Assembly (NCBI GenBank): GCA_023375675.1
Contig: JALQBC010000010.1
Coordinates: 186,001-250,000 of the forward strand
From: Cytospora piceicola
Taxonomy: Eukaryota; Ascomycota; Sordariomycetes; Diaporthales; Cytosporaceae
Direction: 5' to 3'
DNA length: 64,000 nt
The notes under the pieces were generated by a model. The model was not told where the DNA came from. It did no database searches and saw only the letters and a list, made by a program, of their open reading frames with translations. Position 1 is the first letter of the stretch, and every line of letters starts with the position of its first letter. Position numbers and translations under genes: made by a program. Positions 33,301-45,142 of the stretch are shown here, piece by piece.

Positions 33301-33334
33301 CCGACCTAGGTACTTAGTTAAGTACCTAGGTCGG
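33301..33334. repeat. Perfect 16-bp-arm palindrome
   Basis: CCGACCTAGGTACTTA, a 2-base centre, then its exact reverse complement. It contains the 'acctaggta' word that recurs elsewhere between genes. Confidence 0.9.
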
Positions 33335-34192
33335 CACGCAGACAGCTCGAAGACCCTTAAAGCAGCTGGAGTCACCTCACCTCACCTCAGTTTTCTTCTG
33401 CAGTACTTACCTAAGTAGATATATCCATGACCGGGCCAGCAACCTACAACTCACTGTGTTACTGTGTACAGGATCTGCATCTCCCAAACCACCTCTTTCT
33501 TGACTTTAAGATGCCATCAAAATGAAAGATGATGAAATTTGTATACCCTATGAGCATTACCTAGGTACCTAGGTATAATCAAACCTAGAAAACACTTGGT
33601 GGCATAATTCCCGCCAATACATTACAGGCAAGCAAAGCAGGCAAGCTGCATTCGGTCAGGGTTTTAAGTTTACCTAGAGCAAGTAGGTAAGTACTACGTC
33701 AGGCACCCTTCGGCTTCTACTGTGGTAGTAGCCTCGTGAGTCGTTCCATCCATCACGTGTCGTCACAAATAAGTCAAAGCTCAATATTTTGACCCACAGC
33801 CGAGCTTCCTTGAAGCCTTGCAGCTCTTCCATATGAAGTTAGCGCATCCAAGGCAGTCAGTCAGGCGCCTTTGAATGAGATATGAATCGGGGTTCACCGG
33901 ATATTTCCAATCGCGGGGAGTAAAGACGACCACGACAGAAGTGATATGACCACCCACCCTCCTCTCCGCTGATAACTTGACAATATCAAACCAAAATAAC
34001 AACACCCCCCCTATCTCAAACGGATTTCTATCCCGTAGCCTTGACCCGCTAGCAGCCACTTACAGACCGATTCTTGAGTCGTCCTCTGAAGACAATTGAT
34101 TACCAAGGGCCGTGGATCAACGGTAGATCATCATCCCCTGGGCCGGCGACGGCGGCAGCAACAGCGGCGGCAACGCCAGCAACCACGGCAAC

Positions 34193-35470
34193 ATGTTGGG
34201 AACAAAGGCTCTCAGCTCTCTCAAGGACTTCCTCCCCAAGATCCACCAACCTCTTCCTCTGAACCGACGCGAATCCCAACAACTCCTCAAGACCCTGACC
34301 ACCTCCTTCCGGAAGAACCTCGACAAAGAACATGGCTATTGGAGCAGTGAAGACACCGCGGTTGCCTCCTTGAGGGCCGCAACCACCACTCCAGCCACAA
34401 GCCCCTCCGCCCACGAACTACACCACCGTCCTACCGACCGTCACGTACGAGCCATCCTGTCCAATCCTCTTTTCAGCTACGACCGCGCCACACAGCTCAA
34501 CCCCCGCGTCACCAGCCAGCGAGATCCCATGGACGTCTTCGACGAGGCTGTCGCCAAGGGTCTGATGACCGTTCGACGTGCCGCGGGTGTGCTCAAGGCG
34601 AAGAGACAGGCCATCACCGAGTCCTCTTCTATCTCTGTCAACGAGACCATGGCCACGTCCGGCACCGCCCTTCGCGTCCTCCAGTGGCTCCGCTCCTCCG
34701 GCCACGAGCGCGACATGTCCTTCGTTAACTGCACCCCCTTGATTGTCTACCTGACGAATTTCATGGTGGAGGAGGGTTTGGAGGAGATTTCTTGGGTATG
34801 GCTGGAAAGACTGATGAGTGGCGAGGGACCAGACTTCAGGGACAGGAAAGGCCCATCGCCGGCCGCCTACATCCTCGATGCCTTGGTCAGGGCCAAGGTC
34901 CCTCATGGCGATAGTCTAGACGGAGGTTACGCCTGTATGGTTCGTGCCAAGGAGATGTTCCGCGAGAACCCCAGTTTCGAGACCGACGCCATGTCTGCAT
35001 GGCGCGCCCTGTCATGGTGGTCGACTGTTTCCGCCTGGCAGCGGTCGCAACCGTCAGAGGCGCTGTTTGACGCATTTTCTGCCATGGGTAGACAGCTGCA
35101 GAAACTCAAAAAGTCCATCCAGGTCGACAGGGCCCATTTGGACCTGCACCATCCTACCGATCCGGATGCCACTCTTGCGATTGGATACCTCAAGTCATCC
35201 TCGCTCCAGAACCTCATCGACCAGGAGAAGCAAGAACAGCAAGATGCCGGACAGATCTGTAACCTCTCTCGGCCGTACAACACGACAATCAGGAGGGTCG
35301 GTCTGATGGGCATGGATGCGGCAAACTATCTGTCCCGAGTCGGCCGGGAAGATGATGCGGCTTGGGTGCGGGATGTCTTGTTTGACAAGTTTGGTGACAC
35401 GTTGGTGAACGCATTCAGGGGCAATTCATATATTGCGCGTGACTTCCAACACGGCTTGTCGACGGGTTGA
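34193..35470 (+). CDS. Conserved fungal protein of unknown function, possibly mitochondrial
   Basis: This is a single-exon 425-residue ORF. The N-terminus (MLGTKALSSLKDFLPKIHQP) is basic and lacks acidic residues until Asp12, compatible with a mitochondrial targeting peptide. The body is helical and contains 'ALRVLQWLRSSG', 'EISWVWLERLM' and 'ANYLSRVGREDDAAWVRDVL', but no catalytic motif I can name. There is no signal peptide or transmembrane segment. Codon use is GC-rich like neighbouring real genes, and the opposite-strand ORFs are shadows. The start at 34193 is the first Met of the long frame; a CGG/CAG-rich leader precedes it. I do not recognise the family and give no function. Confidence 0.7.
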   Translation: MLGTKALSSLKDFLPKIHQPLPLNRRESQQLLKTLTTSFRKNLDKEHGYWSSEDTAVASLRAATTTPATSPSAHELHHRPTDRHVRAILSNPLFSYDRATQLNPRVTSQRDPMDVFDEAVAKGLMTVRRAAGVLKAKRQAITESSSISVNETMATSGTALRVLQWLRSSGHERDMSFVNCTPLIVYLTNFMVEEGLEEISWVWLERLMSGEGPDFRDRKGPSPAAYILDALVRAKVPHGDSLDGGYACMVRAKEMFRENPSFETDAMSAWRALSWWSTVSAWQRSQPSEALFDAFSAMGRQLQKLKKSIQVDRAHLDLHHPTDPDATLAIGYLKSSSLQNLIDQEKQEQQDAGQICNLSRPYNTTIRRVGLMGMDAANYLSRVGREDDAAWVRDVLFDKFGDTLVNAFRGNSYIARDFQHGLSTG

Positions 35471-36123
35471 AAGAGTCTGCCGTTCTGTCGCATGATTCTC
35501 CTTCTCGCCATCCACTCATCTCCAGGGCAGATGCCACGATATGGGTTCACTGTCTCTAGTTTTGCCGACTTATCTCGAGGGTACCTCGAAGTCAAACTCG
35601 ATCGTTACGATCTCCCACCGACGTTCACCGCGTTACACAACCTTACCTTGGTTTTCCACCATCAGCAACATTAACCGGCATAGCGGTCATGAGAACAGCC
35701 TCATGCCTCCTCCCGTCCCGGGCCAGATCAAACTGCGCCGACGGCGCGCCGAAGAGATGTTGCATAAGGGCCTGTTTGCTTCCGGGTTGGAGCATGGGCC
35801 ACGAGGTACGGTCAGATTGACCGTATCTCGTAGGAAGTTCTGATGAGGAAAGCCCACTTCAAGATTTAGTCTTTGGCTCAGGGCGTTGGGCATCAAACTG
35901 TTTCACATGTACATCGTATCGCGTATCTTCCATTTTCGTGGTATATAACAAAGACACTCAGGTGTCCAACAAATTAAATAGCGATCGCAAAAAAGAAGTC
36001 CCAACTGGGGAGATTTGACCCCTCAAGTTCAATCACTTTTCGCGTTGACACAAGACCCAACGCACCATTAAAATCCAGGCCCATCCTTTTCCGTTTTACC
36101 TATTTTGTAACAAGAAAACCCCC
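35471..36123. other. Intergenic between convergent genes
   Basis: 3' flanks of the 34193 gene (+) and the kelch gene (-). No gene is supported. Confidence 0.5.
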
Positions 36124-38998
36124 TTACTCATTTGTGTCCAGCTGGCCCCCTTCACCCTCCTCCAGCCCATTGACAACCCTCAATGCCCTCCTAGGACCCA
36201 GCACCACGCTAAAGAAACTCGGCTCCTGTCCCTCCAACAAACCCTCGGTCGAGCTGGTGGTGCTCCCGCCGCTCGCACTGCTCCTCCTCGGCAGCCCACC
36301 ACCCCTCCCGCTCCCGCTCGCCTCCCCAGGCGACGTACCCGACTGGTACGAGCCACCCTTGCCGTCGTCCCCAGACCCAGCACCCCACGCGTCAGGCCGG
36401 TCGCTAGCCCCGCTCGAAGGAGTCACCTGCCAACCGTTCGGGTCCAACAGGTCACCCACGCCGCCGCCGGCGCCGCTCTTCCGGTCCCTCCCCACCCACG
36501 CGAAGCTCTCCTCGCCCGACGTCGAGCCCGGGTCCGCCTTCTCCTTGTGCTCGTTGGCCGTGAACCACCCGGCCACCTTCTCGCCGCGGCTCAGGCGCGC
36601 CCTGCGCGACTGCTTGCGCCCGCCGCCGCCCCCGCCGCCGAACGCGCCGAAGAAGAAGGACGCGTGGGACGCGGACCGCGCGGGGAACCGGTTCGTCACG
36701 GCCAGGTGCGTCTTGTACGCGCGGACCTGCCGCCTGTACAGCCACGCGCAGTAGCCCAGGTACCCCGCGGCCAGGCCCGCCAGGCAGGCGACGACGATGG
36801 CGGCGACGAGGCCCGGGGAGACGCCTCCGCCGCCGCCGGCGGCGGCGGTGCCCGTCGCCTGGCCGGGGGAGGACGTGATGGTCGCCGTCGAGCCGGACGC
36901 GGTGACGGTGAAGACGGGCGGCGAGCCCGTGGCGAACGGGCCGCCGGTCGCGCTGACGGCGGGCGCCGTGGCTGTTGCCGAGCCGGAGGGGCCGCCGCCG
37001 ATGACGCCGACCACGTCGTCGGGGACCGTGTAGCCGTAGCTGGCCGCGAGGACGGTGTTGCCCGGGTCGAGGTCGGCCGAGGGCGCGAGCGCCGTGAAGG
37101 ACGGGCCCCACTCCAGCGAGGACGCGTTGAAGACGTAGACGCCCGGGCTGTCGCAGGTCGTCACCGTCGTGTTGAAGCCGCCTACGACCACCATCTGTCC
37201 ATCGCGGAGGCTGCAGGTGTGGCCGGCCCGGGCGAAGGGGATGTTGGAGCCGCCTTGGGAGACGGGGCCGACCCACGTGAAGGATGGGATGGTTAGGATG
37301 TACATGTCGTCGTATTGTATCTGTTCGCCCTACAAGCAAGTTGGGCATTAGCATTGTGTGGCACCCGATCTGGATCGAGGAAATGCGACACTTACGGCAG
37401 GCTGCAGGTTCTGTCCACCGTGCAGGTAGATCTGAAAGCTGCTCGCATCGGGCGCACTCGCAACAACAGCACATGGGTTAACCCTCACACCAGGCGCGGC
37501 ACCGGTCGTCTGCTGGTGATACCACACCGAATTGGCAATATCATACACATCCAACGTGGACATGTCCTCGGCAAAGTCGTTTGCCGTTCCACCACCAAGA
37601 CCAATCAGAACCCCAGAAGTGCCCCATCCAGGGACAAACACCAAAGCACCATCCGCACGCTCGGTGAAGCCATCGGTGGTTTGAAGACCCCCCTGCGTGA
37701 TATTTCGATATGTACCCGAGCTAGGTGCGCCGCTGTTCCTGAGCGAGGAGACGCCGTCGTTGCTGTAGCCCGGGTGGGTGAACTCGAGCAGCGTCTTGAG
37801 GTACACGCGGGCGGTCTGGTCGCTCCACCCCGGTGTCGTCGAGAGATCGAGATGTCCGCCGAAGTACCAGCTCAGCCCCAGTTCCGGGACGCTCACGCCT
37901 GCGCCTTCAGCCGCTCGCTGCACGGCGACGCCTCCGCCGTCTGAGCTGTTGCCAGAGGAAGTCAGGGGGTTGGAGTATTCGGTCCAAGTGCCGTCACTGA
38001 CGGAATACTGCCATGTCGAGACTGCAGCGGGTTTAACGTAGGGGTTGTCGGCAAATTCACCGCCATAAAGATACAGGTTGTTGTAGTCGTACCAGAGGGT
38101 GCCGAGCGCAACGGCAGGCGGCCCGCTGGGTTGGGTCAGCCCGGTCAATGAAGGCGAGCTGATGTCCCATGTCGAGGCCAGGTCCAGAGTGACGAGGTCG
38201 TTGTTCCAGGTGTTATCAGTCTGATCTAAGCTTGTCTTTGCTTCTCCTCCGTAAATGAAGAGTGTCCCATTGAGAACAGCCGCTGGCTTGATGGTCAGTC
38301 CCAACCCCTAGTATAAGCACCACATCTCACAGGATTTCGCATGGCGACTCACTTTGCATAGCCCATCTCGCGCAAACGTCTGTCGGGCTCTTTGCTTTCT
38401 TCATGATAGGACCAGCATCGGCCAGACCTGCCGTATCTTGCTTGCCACGACCAGTAAAGGGTATTACGAGAGCCAATGCCAGGACAACCATTGTGGCTCT
38501 CGACAGGCCCTGGAAAGAAGTCGGCGGCGTACTCGATCCAGTCCTCACTCTCGGCCTTATCCCAGTCGCGATCTTAGCATACCAAGGCGTCTTGCTGTTT
38601 ACGGTCTGCGGTGAGGACGGCTCGGATTGTGCAGTACGATATGAGTCTCTCTGTCCAGACTGTTGCTTCACAACCACCTCGTCGTTTCCGGCGTTCCCGT
38701 CCTTGTCTTTCACATGCACATGGTCGGCAGTGCAACCTAGCTCGGCAGACTTCGTATCTAGTGGCGCGAGTCTATTCTCGTCGAAGCCTGGCATCGCACC
38801 GCCGTCCTCTGGGACCAGTCCCACCTCCTTAAAGACGGACTTCCGGTCTTTCCTAATATTGCTGAACATGGAGAAGGGTGACGGTCTTTTCGCCGCCTCG
38901 CGCAAACGGTCTTGGGTATTTTGGTGGTTGAATTTTGGCCGCACCACGCGGTGAGCATCGGACTCGAGAGGGCGATGGGTAACCTTGACGAAAGACAT
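36124..38998 (-). CDS. Kelch-repeat membrane protein
   Basis: Three exons (38998-38353, 38282-37396, 37329-36124) join in frame to 912 residues; introns are 70 and 66 bp. Residues 1-~165 are polar and probably cytosolic, followed by a hydrophobic anchor (TMVVLALALVIPF). From about residue 213 come kelch-type blades: NGTLFIYGGEAKTS, NLYLYGGEFAD, VLIGLGGG, SFQIYLHGG and DGQMVVVGGFN. A Gly/Ser/Thr stretch precedes a second transmembrane segment (LVAAIVVACLAGLAAGYLGY) and an Arg/Ser-rich tail. The acceptor at 38283 was chosen because it gives CARWAMQTAVLNGTL in frame; the more upstream AG does not. Kelch propellers bind proteins; the ligand is unknown. The architecture resembles many uncharacterised ascomycete 'kelch repeat' surface proteins. 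Confidence 0.85.
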
Positions 38999-40663
38999 AA
39001 TGAAGGGGCCTCAGTCATTGAGGTGCATAGTATTCATGGATGTATAAAGCAGATGTTGTGCAAGGGAACCAACTAGCAGCCCAAGATGATTTTCGCCACC
39101 ATGCAACGTCTACGATGTGGATAGGGGAACGGACGTTACAACGAAGGATGAGGTCATCAAACAGGGCCCTGATACATGAGTGTGTATACAGGTCAATATC
39201 AATCAATGAGACTGGCACCTGGGTGTCAGTAAGAGGCTAGATGTGAAGTCTAGAACGACTTGGAAGTGAAGCGTGGAGGGGAAGAGAATGGGAGGGAACA
39301 GGTGAGACATTCTGGCTGTTTTCAACATCCGCCTTGTTTGGGCGGATTTGAGGCGATCATGGGCCATGACCGCTCTGATCATCTACCGGTATCACCATCG
39401 AGATGGACACAGGCGACAACGAGGACCCGGGATCTACCCTAGGGTAGTGTACTGTGTACTGTGTAGTAGGGACAGGCTACTACCCCTGGCAGCCCTGGCT
39501 GGCACGACATCATCACAACCAAAGTCAAGCAAGCAGGGCAAGCTGACAAGTCGACACGGTAAGTAAAGATGGTGTGGGGGACAGTCTGGGGGTGGCCTGG
39601 TTGGTAAGGTGGCGCCGGGAATGATGTCGATGATCACATTAGAGTGGCAGGCAGCTCACTGTTAATTCGATAACCATAAAACTGACGACAGGCAGGACAG
39701 GGCCTGACAGGCCACCAATGCAGGTTGAAAAGAGACCCTCAAACACAGCGACAAATCAGGTTTTCTGGAGGTTTCGATTCCATCTTCGATTCGACTAAGT
39801 CGCAATTGAGTCTTGTGATACGCCAGGCGCAGACAACCGCTGCCAAATAAGGAGGAGACTCCGGCTTGTCTTTCTCGTCTAGCCCATCAAAGTCAGCCGG
39901 GCTGTCGGGCCAGGTCAAGCCCGTCCACACTCGCCCCGTCTACTGTGTAATCGACTGGTGAGGAGATCTCCATCATGATGATGGTCGGTCTTCCAAGCAG
40001 CCAGCCAAATCACAGTAAAGGCCCCATCCGGACCGGGATCATTGGCGTGTCTCAGCGAAAAACATTAAGCGGGGACTTTTCCTCCGGGACCTCAGCCACA
40101 CTGCCGCACTGCCGCACTGCCGCACTGCCGCACTGCCAGAACTGCCGTACTGTACACTGCTACCATTATGAGATTGTCTGTGGCTGGTTCCTGTGGCTGT
40201 GCCAGAATTACAGCTCGGAAGGGTGGCACAGTTTTGGGAGGTATCAAGTATTTACGTACCTCCTAGATAAGTCCAGATGCAGTTGCCATAAGGCATTTAT
40301 CCACTGGGCTTACAATAAGACACAGAAAACCTGGGTACCTGAGGATATTGTATTTAACATCTATGAATTGCTCACCCTCATCCGATACGTTGCAAACGAG
40401 ACGTGATGGGACGAACCGGATGAGATGAGTAAATGAGGCTTTGGAGGAGAATTTGGCCTGCCAGCCGACACCAGCTGTTCATCCCGGAAAATGTCAGCTG
40501 GTCGACTTTGATTTTTTTCGAAATGCAGGTGGCCATTGGCCCGTGCGCTTGGCTAGCTCCGCACCATTCTTCCAAAATTTTGAGACTGCCTCTCAAATCC
40601 ACCCTCCTTTCGAGAATCGAAGCATTTTGACGACGACCATCATCACCCACATCGCCAGTCAAG
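38999..40663. other. Intergenic between divergent genes
   Basis: Shared upstream region of the kelch gene (-) and the L28 gene (+). It includes a short 8-9-bp tandem tract at 40098-40138 (cactgccg units). No gene is supported. Confidence 0.5.
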
Positions 40664-41405
40664 ATGCCTACTCGATTCTCCAAGACGCGCAAGGTACGCC
40701 ACAACACGACTCGAAGCCTCCATTATTGTATTAATGGAGAGATGAATTTCTTTTACTGACTTCTTCAATAGCACCGCGGCCACGTCAGTGCCGGTAACGG
40801 TCGTGTTGGCAAGCACAGGAAGGTACGAAGCAATCCCCGACGACTCGATCCGAACTCGAAACATGACGATGCAAAACGAGGAAATCCCGCGACAGCAGCG
40901 AACGACCAGTACGATTGAATACTGACAAGTTGTCTTATCTTACAGCATCCCGGTGGTCGTGGTATGGCCGGTGGTCAGCACCACCACAGAACCAACATTG
41001 ACAAGTACCACCCTGGTTACTTCGGTAAGGTTGGTATGCGTCGCTTCCACCTGCTGCGCAACCACCAGTGGAAGCCCGAGATCAACGTCGACAAGGTACG
41101 AGACAAAAAACCACCCACTATACCCAGGGGATCACCGATCGCCCACCCCCGAGCGAGGTTGGACATGGGTCACTAATATTCTGCAGCTGTGGTCTCTGGT
41201 TCCCGTCGAGCTGCGCGAGAAGCACCTTAACAACGCTTCCGCCGACACCGCCCCCGTCATCGACCTCCTCTCCCTCGGATACGCCAAGCTGCTGGGTAAG
41301 GGTCGTCTGCCCGAGGCCCCCATTGTTGTCCGCGCACGATACGTCTCCAAGGAGGCTGAGAAGAAGATCCTCGAGGCCGGTGGAGTTATTGAGCTCGTCG
41401 CTTAA
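40664..41405 (+). CDS. RPL28: 60S ribosomal protein L28 (uL15)
   Basis: Four exons (40664-40693, 40772-40822, 40946-41095, 41187-41405) give 149 residues, the usual fungal length. The sequence starts [20 protein letters not shown] and contains the Gly/His-rich uL15 signature [11 protein letters not shown]. It continues with [11 protein letters not shown] and ends GGVIELVA. It is a structural component of the large ribosomal subunit. All three introns are phase 0 and follow an AAG lysine codon with the same GTACG donor. Introns are 78, 123 and 91 bp. Confidence 0.96.
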
Positions 41406-42981
41406 ATTAGCGAATGGGATCAGGGAATTGCGAAACAAAAAGGAACTTTTTTCAGAGAATCGGTCGGACGGGCTGGCTGATGGACTTCATACCTGGCGTC
41501 AATAGGGTTTGCCGTGTTTAGAGCAATGACACCAATGCTACGATGAACAAAAACAAGAACAAAAAAACCCTTACAAAAAGGTTCCGGAGGCAGTTCTGTT
41601 CGAGGCGTGCCATGCGTGCAGTGCTAGGCGACATGATGGACTGAGGTGTGTGCTAAACATACGATGACAGGTTCGACGGATTCTTGGGAACCACGGGTTT
41701 GCTAGCGAGGCAGAGTTGATGAGCGCCATACTCGGAACTTACCCAAGGCGCAAATGAGCACCCCGTTGGTAGTGCATAGCATCATCATCATCACCACCAC
41801 CGTACCGTCACGAACAGTCCGGATATAACACGAACCTGATGGACCGCGACACAGGGAGACAACGCAAACCAGGACGCACGATCATTCAACAAAGGCCATG
41901 CTATCTCGGAATAACGTTGGCCCACTTCGGCAAGTGGAAGTCCACTGCTTCTGGACGCAAGAACTGAAATCGTTCCGCTTTATGAGCATGGGTCACGTTG
42001 ATTGTATTGTAATCATCACGAGTGCAACGTACCTGGACCCAGGCATGGTCGCGTATCGCACCCAAATAACTTTCGACTTGATTCAGTCTCGAGGCGGAGC
42101 CATTTACATCCTGGGACATTCCAATCGTTCTGATGGCGGCCTCTTTCTATCGAGAACGTAACCAGCTGTGCTTTGTCTATTTGTTCCACCTCGGTTTGTC
42201 TTGTCTTTCCAGCCGGCCTGGGAGGGAAAGACTCGGACGGCCTTGCTACAGACATGCTCAAAGCAGTGAGCCCGTAGTACCTAGGTAGGTACTCTCAGGA
42301 CCACCTACCTAGGTGCCTAGGTAGGTCCGATATGTTGTTCTTCGTTCTGCAGTCTCCCACTTGGCGATTGTATCAGTCGACTAGCTGACCAGTAGCGAGT
42401 ATGATGATGCACCTGCTTGTCTTACTCGATCCGACCCTGCTCCAGAACAGATCTTTCAGGGTTGACTCCTGCAGAGTCAGGATATATAGTATGTGGCGTC
42501 CAGTCAAACCTGACGGTGCAGACAAGGGCCGTGTCATATTCACCCCGGCTTGGATACTGTAAGTATATGTCAACTGGTGTGTGTATACCTACCTAGGTAC
42601 TTGAGTAGGTATGTGGGCAGTTACGGACAAGCGGGGCCAACATGGAATAGCCTTGGCATCCATCGATCCCTGGATTTTACATGTTTACTTCTATTACTGT
42701 GTGTGCTACCTTGTACTATTGGTGGTGACATCACTTCCAACCTGAAACCGCGGAGGAGTTGGACTGTGGCTGCCCTCTAAGAGCATTACACAAGTGGACA
42801 ATGCCTACCTGGCTGACTAGATAAATGTGTCCAAGTAGCCGCATCTCTGGTGGGCTCTTCTTCTCTTCTTTCCATATCTAATACTCCTTCTTACTCTATT
42901 CGGAAATACCTGTACCAACCTCAGCATACCAAACCATACCAAACTCTACCCTACTCAAACAATCGGACTCATCCTCTCAGC
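41406..42981. other. Intergenic, no gene supported
   Basis: 3' flank of L28 and promoter of the next gene. A cluster of 'cctaggta' palindromic words occupies 42270-42330 and recurs near 42590. Confidence 0.45.
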
Positions 42982-43474
42982 ATGGATTTCGTCAAGAACC
43001 TGACCGGCGGTAACAAGGAGGGCGAGCAGCAGGCACAGCAGCAGCAGCAGACGTCGTCATCATCCTCAGGAGGCGGCTGGTCGGACAAGCTGAACAGCAT
43101 GGCTGGCGGCGGAGCAGCGGGCGAGAAGAATGAGGACGCCCTTGACAAAGGTAAGCACCCTTCCTGCTTCCATTTCCCATGTTCCATCAGTGCAGGTTCA
43201 AGTTTTGTGTGTCTCCGTATTCGTGTCTAACTCGGTTCGTGACGAACGACAGGTGTCGACTGGGTCCAGGAGAACATCATGGGACAAGGTGATCAGTCCA
43301 ATGAGTCCGCCTTGGAGCAGGCCAAGGACGAGCAGATCTCAGGTGAGCGAGCACGCCCTCAGTATCCGAGGGGATTTTGTGCAGTATTGACCATGGCCTT
43401 CTATTCTGTCAGACTTCATCCGAGGCCAGTACAAGAGCACGACCGGCAAGGACGTTCCCATTGCCGACAAATAA
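42982..43474 (+). CDS. Small hydrophilic stress-response-type protein
   Basis: Three exons (42982-43150, 43253-43342, 43413-43474) join at phase 1 to give 106 residues. The sequence is MDFVKNLTGG, then a Gln/Ser/Gly-rich stretch, WSDKLNSMAGGG, EKNEDALDKGVDWVQE and DFIRGQYKSTTGKDVPI. Filamentous fungi have a conserved family with this layout, often annotated 'DNA damage-responsive protein'; I know of no proven biochemical role. There is no signal peptide or membrane segment. The charged, intrinsically disordered composition suggests a stress-induced cytosolic protein (inference). A CT-rich leader precedes the ATG. Confidence 0.85.
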
Positions 43475-43755
43475 ACAACTCCACTCCTATGGACAACTCC
43501 TCTTCGGATCATGCATATATGCCTGTGACCTACTGAAGGTTATCGGGACTGGATGGTTTGGGACACTCAGCCTTGATTATTGTTATGCCAAATTGAATGG
43601 ATTATGAAAGAAATAAAAATTACTTCCACCGCTTGAGCCAATTGATCTGGGATTGAGCATCGTGTATGTGAAGTGTAGTGTTTGTTGCAGCTGGCTGAGT
43701 GATGACGTTAATAGTGTAGACCTGGTTTGTACGTAGGTACCTACTAAAGTAGGTA
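43475..43755. other. 3' flank of the small stress-type gene
   Basis: Untranslated and intergenic sequence ending at the TA target of the mariner element. 'gtaggtacctactaaagtaggta' type words adjoin the insertion. Confidence 0.4.
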
Positions 43756-45142
43756 CAGTGGGTGGATAAAAATACCGATCCCGACGCGATTTTTCGCGTT
43801 AATCTCGTACCGACTTTTTAACTTTTACCTTTTAAAGTTTAACTACGATAACATTATAACACCTACGGGGCCTTAAACAGCACTATTCTCCTTATATAAA
43901 AACTAAAATTATTATAGAATATTATCTAGGGTAAACTCGACGATATCTTTTTATTAAATATAACGTACCCGAGGGTACGGTGTCTAGAATAGTCCTTCGG
44001 TATAACACTTAAATCGGAGCTAAATCTTCCCCCGGCCGCGGTATACCTAAAAAGATTACTAACGATTAAATTAAATAAGTCTATAATATCGTTAAAAGGT
44101 AACCTTTTATTTCTTTTTAAAACTTAATTAGAAAAGCACGTTTAAGGTATTATATAAAGACTTTAATTAAACGCTTTAAAGACGATAGCATTAATTACGT
44201 TAAAGTATTTCGACGGCTTTTTATTATAAAAATAGTAGCTGAAAAACGCTTTATATATACTTATCTTTACGTTCGAAAGCCTTTTTCCTTTTAGAAACGT
44301 ATTATTTAATTAGATAAATTAACTATCGCTCGAAAAGACAGCGATCGTACGAAGTATATATAATACCGCCGAGTAAGTTAACTTACTTTTTTTATATTAA
44401 GTCGATTTCTAATAGTTACGATTTTTCTATAAAGTAAACGACTATTACTTTAAAACGTATAACTAAAAGCGAAGCTATTACGATATTCTTAAATATTTTA
44501 AAGCGCTTTTTTATTTAATAGACGAACTTCTTTTATACCTTTAATAGGAAATCTAAACTCTACTCGTAACGACGTAAATTTAATACGAATACTTAAGCTT
44601 TATACAGAAACTTTAAAAACTATTTATAAGCCTAAGTCTATTTTTTAATAAGATAACGCTCTTATTTATACGGCACGGATTATAATAGCGTAGCTAAAGT
44701 AATTTTACGATAAAAATAGTATAGAATTACTCGATTATTCTCCTTATAGTTTTAACCTTAATCCGATCGAAAATATATAGAAGTTACTTAAAGAAGAAAT
44801 TAATAAAAAGTACCTCGAGCTCGCTACTTTTAGTATAAACTAAGACTCGTATATAAGATTAGTACGGGTAGCGATTAAAGTATAAGAAAAGATTAAATAA
44901 AGTGTACTTCGAAACTTAGCTTTAAGTATACTGTAACGACTTAAGGCTGTTATTAAGGCCGGGGGCTATTATATAAAATATTAGATAGTTGTATTTTAAA
45001 TACGATTAATTCGTGTAACTAGAAATTTAATTTACTAGCAAATCGTACGTGATTTAGAAGATCTGTTATATTTAAAAGTGATTTAGTTGATGCTGTGATT
45101 TAATGTGGTTTGGCTGGGATCGGTATTTTTGTCTACCGACTG
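43756..45142 (+). mobile_element. RIP-degraded Tc1/mariner DNA transposon (1,387 bp)
   Basis: The terminal inverted repeats begin CAGT(G/C)GGT and share the block AAAAATACCGATCCC. TA flanks both ends (43754-43755 and 45143-45144). The interior is AT-rich with CA/TG depletion. A transposase is readable on the plus strand but full of TAA/TAG codons. Confidence 0.9.
43900..45050 (+). pseudogene. Tc1/mariner transposase (DDE_3), inactivated
   Basis: At 44643-44660 the plus strand reads F-stop-stop-DNA, matching the QDNA block that holds the second catalytic Asp. At about 44731-44780 it reads YSPYSFNLNPIENI followed by a stop where Trp is expected, the classic 'PYSPDLNPIE.W' block with the third acidic residue. 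Stops fit CAA/CAG/TGG changed by RIP. Gene limits are approximate. Confidence 0.8.

Larger units (their letters stand above)
31849..34192. other. Long intergenic region with several tandem arrays
   Basis: No gene is supported. It contains the arrays at 32228-32330, 32347-32532 and 32540-32670, the palindrome at 33301-33334, and many copies of a 'cctaggta' palindromic word (about 32095-32150, 32335, 33560). It includes the promoters of DEF1 (left, minus) and of the 34193 gene (right, plus). Confidence 0.5.

Noticed and set aside
36452..37474. 340-codon minus-strand ORF overlapping the kelch gene in another frame
   Set aside because: Arg/Gly/Pro-rich composition typical of a frame-shifted GC-rich gene. 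The kelch frame carries motifs and splice sites.
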